Source of the DNA: Limnephilus marmoratus
Taxonomy: Eukaryota > Arthropoda > Insecta > Trichoptera > Limnephilidae
Reading direction: 5' to 3'
Length of the DNA stretch: 64,000 nt
Assembly (NCBI GenBank): GCA_917880885.1
Contig: OU862907.1
Location: 70,303,072 to 70,367,071 of the forward strand
Each line of letters starts with the position of its first letter. The first letter of the stretch is position 1. Both the position numbers and the translations under genes were made by a program. Below the pieces are notes generated by a model. That model had not been told where the DNA came from. It did not search any database and worked only from the letters and a program-made list of their open reading frames with translations. This document shows, piece by piece, positions 31,046 to 40,622 of this stretch.

Positions 31046-32269
31046 CTAGCTGACCCGGCCACGCATTGCTGTGAAACACAACGCCATCTACTGACAACGC
31101 CATTACCCAAACTTTATAACCAACGCCATCTGTTAATTTGCATACACATCAAGTCCACGCCGCCCGCTTGCCAGCCCGCTCCTTTTATATATTATATATT
31201 TCTACCCATTTACACAAAACCTTAACAAATTATATTATGTATAGTGACCCACCGAAGGTTCGGTTTCGGCAGATTTTCTGCCGCACCTTCGGCCGCACCG
31301 AAAATCTGCAAAAGATCTCAATAAACAGTAAATTTAGCCTTAAGAATGTTGTGATTGTAAACGAAATTTAAATTAAAATACTCAATTAATGAGGTCCTTC
31401 CTTTATAATGCACAAAAGTGTTGATTATTCACAAATTTTTATTCCAAGCAGTAGTTGAGGTTAATTTTTAGTAAAATAAAAAAAAAATCACATACTTTAA
31501 TAATTATTGCATTTTTATTTCATTCAACAGATGTCAACTGTTTATATAAGTGTAAAAAATAAACCAAATTTCAGTAAACAATAGATTTTTTACACGTCTA
31601 AAAAGTTTCGGTTTCGGCCGAAACTGAGACAGCTACCGAAGATTCGGTTTCGGTTTCGGTAGAATGTCTTGTTTCGGTCGGACACTAATTATATATCTGA
31701 ATCTTCCTCAACTTCATCACTCGGTGAAACGTTGCTCGGTGTGGTTTTCACACTTGGTGAAAACCACATAAAAATCCGTTGAGTAGTTTAAAATAAAGAA
31801 TTTCTTTCTCCCTGCGTGTCCTTTCCTATTCGTCCCCTACCCGCCTTCCCTCTCCCCACTCCCCTCTCCCGCTTCCCCCGTCCCGAGAACCTCCCTCCCA
31901 AGTTCCCCGCCCTCTCGCTTTCCATACATTCAGTCCTGGTGCATTCAGTTTGCACCAACAGCTCGCGTGCCACCTATTGCAATTTTTTATACAAATTTAA
32001 TAATGCCAGAGCTCACCAGTATATATAGAAAACTTCGCGTGTGTGCTTACTACAACTCACCAAATTTTCATTGTAATCGGATGAACGGTTTAGCAAAGCA
32101 TTATTTCATGACATCAGAGCTCAACTCATCTTTATAGAAACCATCGCGGGCATGCGCACATCAAATCCCCAAAGTTTCATCGCATACGGATGAATGGTTT
32201 AGCAATGCATAGACATCTCATATATTCATATACACCCAAGCAAACATATTTTGATTTTTATATATATGA
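31046..32269 (-). mobile_element. Helitron-like element containing a hAT MITE
   Basis: The plus-strand left end ACTAGCTGACCCGGCCACGC is the reverse of a CTAG-type 3' terminus. The right end gives, on the minus strand, TCATATATATAAAAATCAAA, like the start at 39723. The pyrimidine-rich block after CTCCCTGCGTGTCC lies at 31810-31900. A 446-bp MITE (31242-31687) sits inside. Boundaries are good to a few bases. Confidence 0.6.
31242..31687. mobile_element. hAT-like MITE (TTCGG-rich)
   Basis: The ends are TAGTGACCCACCGAAGG at the left and TTTCGGTCGGACACTA at the right, with near-matching 8-bp flanks ATTATGTA (31234-31241) and ATTATATA (31688-31695). The inside carries CGGTTTCGGTTTCGG arrays at both ends. 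It is the same family as 40029-43863. Confidence 0.75.
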
Positions 32270-32276
32270 TATAGAG

Positions 32277-33115
32277 CAGTGTTTCCCAAACATTGTTCTG
32301 CCGTGGCCCGGTAATTCTCATACTGCCCCTTCGTGACCCACTTAATACTTTTAAACCCAAGCTGGTTCCATTAGGTAAAATAATACACATTTATTAATAG
32401 TAAAAATGTTTTATTAAAACATAATACTACATATTTTGGTATCGCCTATTTAGTCACTAAATTTTAGTGCGAACTATGGAGCTGCTGCTTAATTTTTACT
32501 AAAGAATCCAAGTTCGCGGAAAATGACGAAAGTTTTATCCTAAGGTCTGGTTCCACTTCAAGTCGGTTTCCATATTTATTTTTAAGGTAAACTAGTGTTG
32601 AAAACCCAGCTTCATATTTATAAGTTGTGATAAAAGGCATTAAAAAAGTTATTGCTTGATGAGGTAATTTTGTGTATTCTTGACGACAAGATAACCAAAA
32701 ATCTATCAATGGTCTTAGTCTTGTGTCAAATATATCCTTAAGTGATGTGTCAGTTGTCAGTTGAATCTGGCAATTCGTGGCAAATCAGTTTCGGAATCTA
32801 ACTTGAACGTAAATGGGTTTCTTATCCAAGCTTTGCTGCTGTCGATTGGAGGAAAATATTCTTGAAGATTCCTCTCCAGTCCTAATAAATGTTCTTTAAT
32901 TTGATTTAAGATGTCTTGTGGCAATGTAATCATGTTGTACTCTTTTTGTATTTCACTTAAATTACTAAATGCTTTGAAGTTCCCTGTTTCCGCGCGTTGT
33001 GCCCACACATTAAGCTTGTTTTCTTGTAGCTTCCACCTTGTCTTGAAACAAGGCGGGAATGTTACGACCCGGTATTTTATTTTGATGGCCCGGTACCGGC
33101 CTATGGGAAACCCTG
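32277..33115 (-). mobile_element. hAT (Charlie-like) element, deleted
   Basis: Ends CAGTGTTTCCCAAAC and GGGAAACCCTG form inverted repeats typical of Charlie-type hAT elements. The flanks ATATAGAG (32269-32276) and CTATAGAA (33116-33123) agree at 6 of 8 positions and look like a decayed duplication. Only the C-terminal part of a transposase remains inside. Confidence 0.8.
32464..33008 (-). pseudogene. hAT transposase C-terminus (ZBED5/Charlie-like)
   Basis: Minus-strand frames 33008-32757 and 32709-32464 read LGLERNLQEYFPPIDSSKAW, IRNPF, then DFWLSCRQEYTKLPHQAITF, then LMPFITTYKYEAGFSTLVYL and NRLEVEPDLRIKLSS. This is the conserved end of Charlie/ZBED5-like transposases (FW......YP.L...A...LLPF.TTY.CE.GFS.l...K.KYR.RL..E.DLR). 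A frameshift near 32730 separates the two frames. It is a relic; the N-terminal BED finger and the first catalytic residues are deleted. Confidence 0.85.
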
Positions 33116-33235
33116 CTATAGAAAATCACGAAAAGCAAAATGGTTCGTCTCCCCAGCAGCAGAGGGCTATTTTTGATATTTTGCAAAGAATAGTCCTGTC
33201 ATGCTTAGAGGCTTCCCTCTCCACCCGCAAATCCA

Positions 33236-33283
33236 ATGAGCATGCTCACAAATCAAACTGCTGTTGATTTGTGAGCATGCTCA
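33236..33283. repeat. 20-bp perfect hairpin in a small inverted-repeat block
   Basis: TGAGCATGCTCACAAATCAA and TTGATTTGTGAGCATGCTCA flank an 8-base loop. GAGCATGC-like pieces continue to 33345, suggesting a small non-coding MITE whose ends I could not fix. Confidence 0.7.
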
Positions 33284-33540
33284 ATAATAGCAACGTCACT
33301 GACGCACATGCTGCTAGGTAGCAATTGCTCATTACTAGCATGCTCTTTGGCTTCTAATGAGCGTGTGTGTCCGTAGCATTTCCTTTTTATTTAATAATAT
33401 TATTTTTTGTTTATGACTTTATTGTTTAAAATATTTACAATACAGTGACACAAACAACTTATAACTTATAACATATAAAACCCTTTCATAGTTATTTGGT
33501 CATAGAGCAGTGGCGTGCATTGCTCTATGACAAAAGTTAA

Positions 33541-34030
33541 CTGTTTATGTGAATACCGCACAAGGGTCCCAACTACACCCAACCGTCTGGAACCAGTGAG
33601 AATTTGCTATCTTAGAATGTATATATTATATGTATGTATTATATTATATTTAGGATGGATGTAGTGGGGAGGGGAAGAAGATAGGGCAGAGGTTGGGGAA
33701 TTATCTGGCTATTCAAATCTAGTCATCAAAGCAATTTCAAACAACATTTCGATTCTCAACAGCGTTCTCACACCAAGCCGACCCCGACAGTGTTTTTCCC
33801 TGTGGAACGTAACGCAAATATACATTTAAAAATGTGGTCAATTGAATAAAAATTGTCCTGTTTTTATTTTTATCTATTAAACCCGTCTGTCATTATTTTC
33901 ATATGTACTAGCGTCGTCTCGTTAAAATTCACGGGATATTTTAATTGTAGGGTTTGTGAAACTAAAAATATTTATTAACATAATATGGTGACATCAACAC
34001 AAAACCACTTTTGAAAAATCAAAATTGTTA
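33541..34030 (-). repeat. SINE plus shared flank (empty-site paralogue of 1-6100)
   Basis: GTTAACTGTTTATGTGAATACCGC opens a copy of the sequence at 1-46. It runs straight through the positions where the hAT (47-4844) and the foldback (5056-5900) interrupt the other copy, and on into ACGGGATATTTTAATTGT. It is therefore a paralogous uninterrupted locus. Confidence 0.8.
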
Positions 34031-35166
34031 AACAGGTTTCGGGTTACTTTAAAATTATTATTTATCTGTGTTTTTATGCAACCTTAACATGTATATTGTG
34101 CCTAAGAATCATTTCCTTTAAAAAGAAGAAATATAGTTTCGAAAAATATCAGCAGTCATGGAAACTTTTTTTCAAAAAATTTCTCATCACAATTAATTCC
34201 TACAGACATAAAAAATAAATAACATATGATTATGGGTACTTGAAATATTTGATTTTTTTAAAGTTTTTTTTTTAACCGATAGTTTAGGAAATATTCAACC
34301 TCATTTTAAAACGTCAGTGGTTCTGCGAGGTAAATGATGTATTACTATAAAAATGGACCATTTTCTAAGAAGAATATAAAAAAAACATCAATTAAAGACA
34401 ATATCATGTCTACTTATCACTTGAAAGTTTTATTAATGTGTTCTTCTCATCAATACATATATAACACATAATAAATTTACATGTTATCAGATTAAATAGT
34501 CAAACAAAATAGTAAAATAGTATACCCTCAAACGACCAGTGTCATTTTGAAATGACACGATACTTTAGGATGCTAAAAATGAATATTATATCAATGTTTT
34601 TGTATTTTCATTATAATATGAAAGAACTTACATTTAACTGTAAATAAAAACGGAAAAATATATGAAAAAAACACAATTTAGTTTTAATATTGCAATTCCC
34701 TCGGATCATAGCTTTTCAAAAGGTGTGATCAAAGATTCTTGTTTACGATATAAAGTGTGTACGCAATGCAGCCAACGCAATGAAAAAAAAAAATAATGTT
34801 GCTAGAAAGGATTCAATTAATTATTTGTAAAAAACCGCAAATAAATTGGTTCAGTAGTTACTTAGTCAAAAAATTTAAAATTTCACGTCATTTTAAAATG
34901 ACTCTGGTTGAGAAAGGGTTAAAAGCGCCATCCCTCGTCTCGTGGGACACATAGCAGAACGTTGTGCTGTCCCCAGCAGTAGTAGCATTCCAGGAGTTAT
35001 AGGCGATATGTTAAATTAATAATTATTTTACCTCCTCCTGACCTCCTCGACTGGAGACTTTGATACGCTCGAAACAATATAATTTCGGCGAACAAATCTT
35101 CGTGATTCATGAATCGTGCAAATACTCACCGTGCATTCTTATATATATAGGTATTTGACCCAGCTC
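34031..35166. other. AT-rich non-coding stretch
   Basis: No coding signal, tandem repeat or transposon terminus that I can support. Confidence 0.5.
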
Positions 35167-35169
35167 ATA

Positions 35170-35448
35170 GGGGTCGTCCATTTATCACGTGATGTTTTTT
35201 AGAAACTTTTTACCCCCCCCCCCCTCCCCTGGAGATATGTGGTGAGGTTTTAGGCTAACCCCCCTCCAAAATCACGTGTATTTTTTTAAGTACAAAGAAT
35301 TTTGAACTTTTCAGAATATTATCACGAAAAATAAATACACGTGATATCTCATTATACCCCCCCCCCCCCCATGATATTTCGTGATATTTTCTGAACCCCC
35401 CCCCCCCCCCTCCCCCTTTCGAGCCTCACGTGATTAATGAACGACCCC
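35170..35448. mobile_element. MITE with GGGGTCGTCCATTTATCACG ends
   Basis: The left end GGGGTCGTCCATTTATCACG is mirrored at the right by CGTGATTAATGAACGACCCC. Three-base ATA flanks (35167-35169, 35449-35451) form a duplication. The related sequence at about 21250 (CTCATATAGGTCTC) looks like the empty site. The interior is C-homopolymer-rich. The 3-bp duplication fits PIF/Harbinger-like mobilisation (inference). Confidence 0.8.
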
Positions 35449-35451
35449 ATA

Positions 35452-36800
35452 TAGGTCTCGTAGAAATAATAAGAAATAATAAAATAGTGAGAAATATGAT
35501 GTAAACGGTGTTAGATAGAAAGAGAAAATACTGCGCTGTATATTCATACCTTAAAATTAACTATATTATACACTTTTATAAAACCAACGTTTCCGACCAC
35601 AATATGAAAAAAACTTATGATAGGTTGTGAATTTTTTAGGAAATATTTTTACTCGAAATGACAAAGAAAAATTAGGTAACAGTAACATTAATAATTCATT
35701 TATCTTTAAAAAAATGTGTGCTTTTTTATTATTTTTTTTCATTACTATTAATTTGGTTAAAAAAAACCTAGGATTAGCCAATTTTTAAATTTTTTAAAGT
35801 TTGCTCAAATTTGTTTATATATTAAAAAATTACATCTTTATTATAATGATAAACTTTGATAGCGCATTTCATCACCTTTCGAAAACCGTTTTTAGTTTTC
35901 GGATATGTTCACAAACTTTATTTGGATTTTACTGCAGAGCGGAAATATTTAATAGGTTGGATTCCAAGGCGGTGTTACCCATTTCCGCCCCTCAAATGCA
36001 CATTTCGAAAAAAGACTATTATTTTTTTAAAAATGGTACCTAACTATCGCTATTTATATGGATACTTATTATCAGTTCCAAGATTCTAAATGAAAAGTTC
36101 ATTGAAATTGAATGATTTTACGTTCAAGGCAGGAAAATTTCACACTACCCATGCACCAACTAACGAAATTTTATGTTAAAATATTCACAAACAAGAGTTT
36201 CAAAAAACGATTCATAAATTTTCGTTGTATGTACGGACTTTCAGTATTTTTAGACCGCACGCCACTGTACATATATGTAAAGGGAAAAAAACACGTCAAA
36301 AGTGGTTAATTTATCTTCAGGAAAAATATAATAAGCTTTTTTGTTTTTCCTTTACTGATATCGTTTTTAAATAGACATGGCGTTGGTTTTTCCTGTAACT
36401 CGTGGGCGTCAAATTGCTGATAGAGAATACCTGTTTTTTCCTGTTCGACCACATCCATCTATTGTTTGATAGTATGTTATTTTAAAGCAACAGAAGTTCT
36501 TATCTCGGGTTTAGTGGTCAGAGCGGTCGCGGATATAGAACCATTATAAGGATATACAATTTCATGCGATTTGTTAGAGATAATTAATACAATGAAACAC
36601 TTTGGTGTACAAAAACATTTTTATAATTTCATTTAAAATTTTTATGTTTTTACAATAAGTATACTTTTTTTACATGTTAAACAGTGTTGCAAACAACGAT
36701 ATAGAAATACAAGAGATATGCTATGATAACCGGCCGACTGTCGGCGGACTACTACCTAATGGGCATAGTTTAAATACGGAAAGAATTCTTTTTTTTACAT
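35452..36800. other. AT-rich non-coding stretch
   Basis: Short open frames (35566-36309) are lysine/phenylalanine-rich with no recognisable motif. I see no gene. Confidence 0.45.
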
Positions 36801-37197
36801 GAATACCGCACAAGAGTCCCAACTGCTCCCGTCTGGAGCCAGTGAGACTATGGGTTTCCCAATTGGGGTATGTTGTGAGGGTAAATGTAGTGGGGAGGAA
36901 AGGAGATAGGGAAGAGGAAGGTGGGGAAGTACCTGGCTATTCAGATCTGGTCATCAAACACGGCTAAAGCCATTTCAGGCAACGTTTCAATTCTGAATGG
37001 TGGTCTTACACCAGGGCGATACTGAGAGTATTTTCCACTCTGGAACGTGCTGCAAATATACTATATATTATTTTAAATGAGCAAAATGTGAAATACACAA
37101 ATTAATCAAATAAAATTTATTTGCCACGCCGGGATTCGATCCCGCGACCTTTGGAATGCGAGTCAAGCGCCTTACCGCTGCACTACGCCGGCCGTCA
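36801..37197 (-). repeat. SINE copy, full length with tRNA-like head
   Basis: On the minus strand the head GGCCGGCGTAGTGCAGCGGT, with TCGCGGGATCGAATCCCG, has both pol III promoter boxes. The body includes CTCAGTATCGCC and ends with the GGGACTCTTGTGCGGTATTC tail. This is the best reference copy of the family here. Confidence 0.85.
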
Positions 37198-38141
37198 TTT
37201 ATGCAGTAGTATTTGTTGACAATATTTATTGTTTGAATGCGGAAAAAATTCGTTCATTTAGTTTATTTTTTTAAGGTGTATATTGGTTAGCAATATGGTT
37301 TGAACATGGAAAAATTCGTTCATTTGGTTTATTTTTTGAAGGTGTGCAGTAGTATTGGTTAACAATATCGGTGACGCCAGGAAAGACAGTCCCACCCAGT
37401 AAAAAATGCGGATAGCACATCTCTTATATTTCAATATCTTTGGTTGCATATTAATATAAAAATAGCATTTCCTCACCATAAAGAGACAAGGCTCTTGTGT
37501 TGGTGAGGGAATTCATGATCAATTATGTAAAATCGTATAATTAAATAATAATAAAATATTTCAAATAATAACAAAAGATAATTAAGAAAAACTCAACACA
37601 TAAAGAAAAATTTCAATATTAAAATATAAATAATTACCTATTTGTAGTTTAAGGTAAATTATAATTTTAATTGGAATTCATGATTAATTGAGAGAATTTT
37701 TATATTAATTTAACGGGAGGTTTTTGAAATAAGTTATACCTAGATACAGATAAGTATTTTGAATTTGCTACTAAAACAACTTTTTGTGCAAATGTCGAAA
37801 TTCTTTCTTGAACATGATGTCATCGATTTCAATGGTGTGTCATTTCATATACAATCATAATGCTTCTAGTGATTTTCTGTTCTTTGGTCATATGTCATTT
37901 TTGGTTTCTTGACAGTTCATCCCTTGCAGTTGGCCCCCCGTCAAACTTGTATACAACTAGTTCAAGTCCCCGGCGATGCCCGAGCTTTACATAGAGTTTT
38001 AGAAATCAAATGTAGACAGTGACCTTCCTCTTGTTTTGATGGTCACATTTGCAAAAACCATCAACCTCGGCATAAAACTGTGGATTTGCATACAAATCAC
38101 ATCCACACCGTCCGCTTGCCGGTCCGCTCGACCACCACATC
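37198..38141. other. Non-coding stretch with Helitron-like end
   Basis: 37911-37945 has two units related to the 15-bp minisatellite. 37966 reads ACTAGTTCAAGTCCCCGGCG, like an eroded Helitron 3' terminus on the minus strand. Nothing codes. Confidence 0.4.
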
Positions 38142-38554
38142 TCCTTTATATATTACACATTTCAACCAATTTACACGAGACCTTAACAAAATATACATAT
38201 ACCTAAACCTTCCTCATGAATCACTCTATCTATTGGTGAAAACCGTATGAAAATGAGAACAGACAGACGCGGCGGAGGACCTTGTTTAATAATATGTAGA
38301 GATACATATAGTCAGTCAGTTAAGGGAAAGTTCGGTATACCTACTTTTTTCCTTTATATATTACACATTTCAACCAATTTACACGAGACCTTAACAAAAT
38401 ATACATATACCTAAACCTTCCTCATGAATCACTCTATCTATTGGTGAAAACCGTATGAAAATGAGAACAGACAGACGCGGCGGAGGACCTTGTTTAATAA
38501 TATGTAGAGATACATATAGTCAGTCAGTTAAGGGAAAGTTCGGTATACCTACTT
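38142..38554. repeat. 208-bp tandem duplication
   Basis: TCCTTTATATATTACACATT to CGGTATACCTACTT occurs twice (from 38142 and 38350), identical as far as I can read. It is either a very recent duplication or an assembly artefact. Confidence 0.9.
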
Positions 38555-38679
38555 CCACACAATACCTGTAACTAAGTGTATTAACTAAGTATTATAACCT
38601 CCACTGCTCTCTAATTTCCAGTTACTGGATGAACTGAACTCTAAATTTTTAAAAAATTTTTTTATCCCTATCCCTATAT

Positions 38680-39245
38680 GAGGGTGTGCTTCTCCCTGCT
38701 TCATATTTAGTTACATTATTAATTTTGCAGATCCTTCTCAAATCTATCTGCACTCCCCCAATGACAATCAATGTGCAGGCTTGAGGCTTGATCAGACGAC
38801 CTTGACTGTCCTTTGTCCTGCCTCTGACTACCCAATGCTGAATTTTCTTTAAGTCTTCAGGTATTTTACACCAAATATTCAGTTAACATTCTTTGAGGCT
38901 TCACTGAGTGGTTGGCTAAGGGACACGGAAGCTAAGTGTAGTTTATGGTCAGACCGAAATCCATTCACATTTTTTGTTGGTACTTACCAATTGATTTGAG
39001 ATTTATTGTATTACTTATGTTCTCTATTTTATGCAGGTGCTTGCAGGTTTTTACAGATGCAATGCCGCCTCATGGAGCCTCATGAATGAGTTTATATTTT
39101 GCCCTGTTTAATTAATCTTTGTTTTACTAACCTATTTTTTTGCATTTTGTTTTTCCTGTTAAGCACTTGCATACTGCTTACTAACAACGTATGCAAGAAC
39201 ACTGGAGGTCTAGATTCGTTCAAAATAAATAAATGTAGCTTCGTT
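38680..39245 (+). repeat. Interspersed repeat, same family as 3290-3925
   Basis: The shared order of motifs (GTGCAGGCTT, CTTTGAGGC, GCTAAGGG, CAGGTGCTTGC, AAGCACTTGCATACTGCTTA, AACGTATGCA, GGAGGTCTAG) makes it a diverged copy. It ends CAAAATAAATAAATG. Confidence 0.6.
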
Positions 39246-39545
39246 TAACAAAAAAAATTAGAATCTTGTGAGAGCCTTGAAGGAGTAACCATCTGTTACT
39301 TATACCAGGGCGGGTAAGAGGTGGATAACCTCCACTGTAACTATGTGTCTCCCAAGGGGTGTGCACTGTGCAGAGAGGATGTACCGCCGAATAACAAAAG
39401 TAAAAATTAGAATCTTGTGAGAGCCTTGAAGGAGTAACCATCTGTTACTTATACCAGGGCGGGTAAGAGGTGGATAACCTCCACTGTAACTAAGTGTCTC
39501 CCAAGGGGTGTGCAGAGAGGATGTACCGCCGAATAACAAAAGTAC
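39246..39545. repeat. ~150-bp tandem duplication
   Basis: TTAGAATCTTGTGAGAGCCT ... GATGTACCGCCGAATAACAA occurs twice, the second copy lacking the ACTGTGC insert at about 39364. The first part also resembles 3910-3990. The repeated minus-strand peptide is a by-product. Confidence 0.85.
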
Positions 39546-40214
39546 TTATAAACATTTTTCATTCAAATGCATCCAGAATAAAACTGCTTGTCAATATAGT
39601 ACACTGTATCTATACACAAAACATCGACACTGAAAATAAAAACGTTTGATGTCCATACCAACTTATTACTAGGTGTTTTTTTAAATCGATTTATGTATTG
39701 AAATTGGTACAAAAAACTATTATCTATATATATTAAAATCAAAATATACTTGCTTATATGTATGTAAGTTGTCTATGTTTTGCTATATTAAGCATAGGAA
39801 ATGTTGGAAACTTTCAAAATACCTTCTGTCCGTTCACGCGAAAGTCTGGATTATTATAACCACGTGACATCTGAAAAGTTTTTTTATCATTACAAAAACT
39901 CTTAAGATACTGTCAAAAATGTTACAATTTGAAAATTTGCAAACCATCGATTGTTATTAAAAAATCAATTTTTGAATAAACTCTTCAAATTCATAAATTT
40001 ACTTGAATAAGTTAATAAGTAAGAATTTTAGTGATCGACCGAAGGTTCGGTTTCGGTTTCGGTAAAAAAATCTAGTTTTGGCAAATTAATTTTTCTGTCG
40101 AAACCGAAACTTTTTTATACATGTTAAAAATCGATTGTTTACTGTTATTTGGCATTTGTTTTGTTATTTTTTATAAATTTTGTTTGTTTTATAGAAGTAA
40201 TATAAATATATATA

Positions 40215-40586
40215 TGTAAAGAAAACCACTTATGAGTGCTTTCCTTAAGATTGTATTCACTGAGTAAGTACTGAGTAAGTACTGTGCTAGTTGGTAGCCC
40301 ACTAGATATAAAACAAATGAATCAAGTTAGGAAAATATAACTGTCAGAATTATTGGATTAACAATTCCTGAAAATATTATCTTATTTTATTTATTATTTA
40401 TTAAAGAAACCTGAAATAAGGGCTTTAAATGTTGTTTCTTTTGTTTTTATAGGTAAGTGAATCTTTTGTTAACAGATAATATAATTTTTAAGAGTTGTAA
40501 ATACGTATTATTAATAAAACTTTTGTTTTTATAGAGAAACGCAATTACGCCTTTGTTTTATTCAAGAATATAAAAAAATCATTATA
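40215..40586 (+). repeat. 5' LTR of Ty3/Gypsy-like element
   Basis: This 372-bp direct repeat starts TGTAAAGAAAACCACTTATG. It differs from the 3' LTR at only two positions that I can find (A/C at about 40415 and about 40473). A duplicated AGTAAGTACTG motif and AATAAA signals lie inside. The exact 3' edge is blurred by an AT repeat. Confidence 0.9.
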
Positions 40587-40622
40587 AAACAACATTTTCT
40601 ATACTTAACTATTTAAAAAAAA

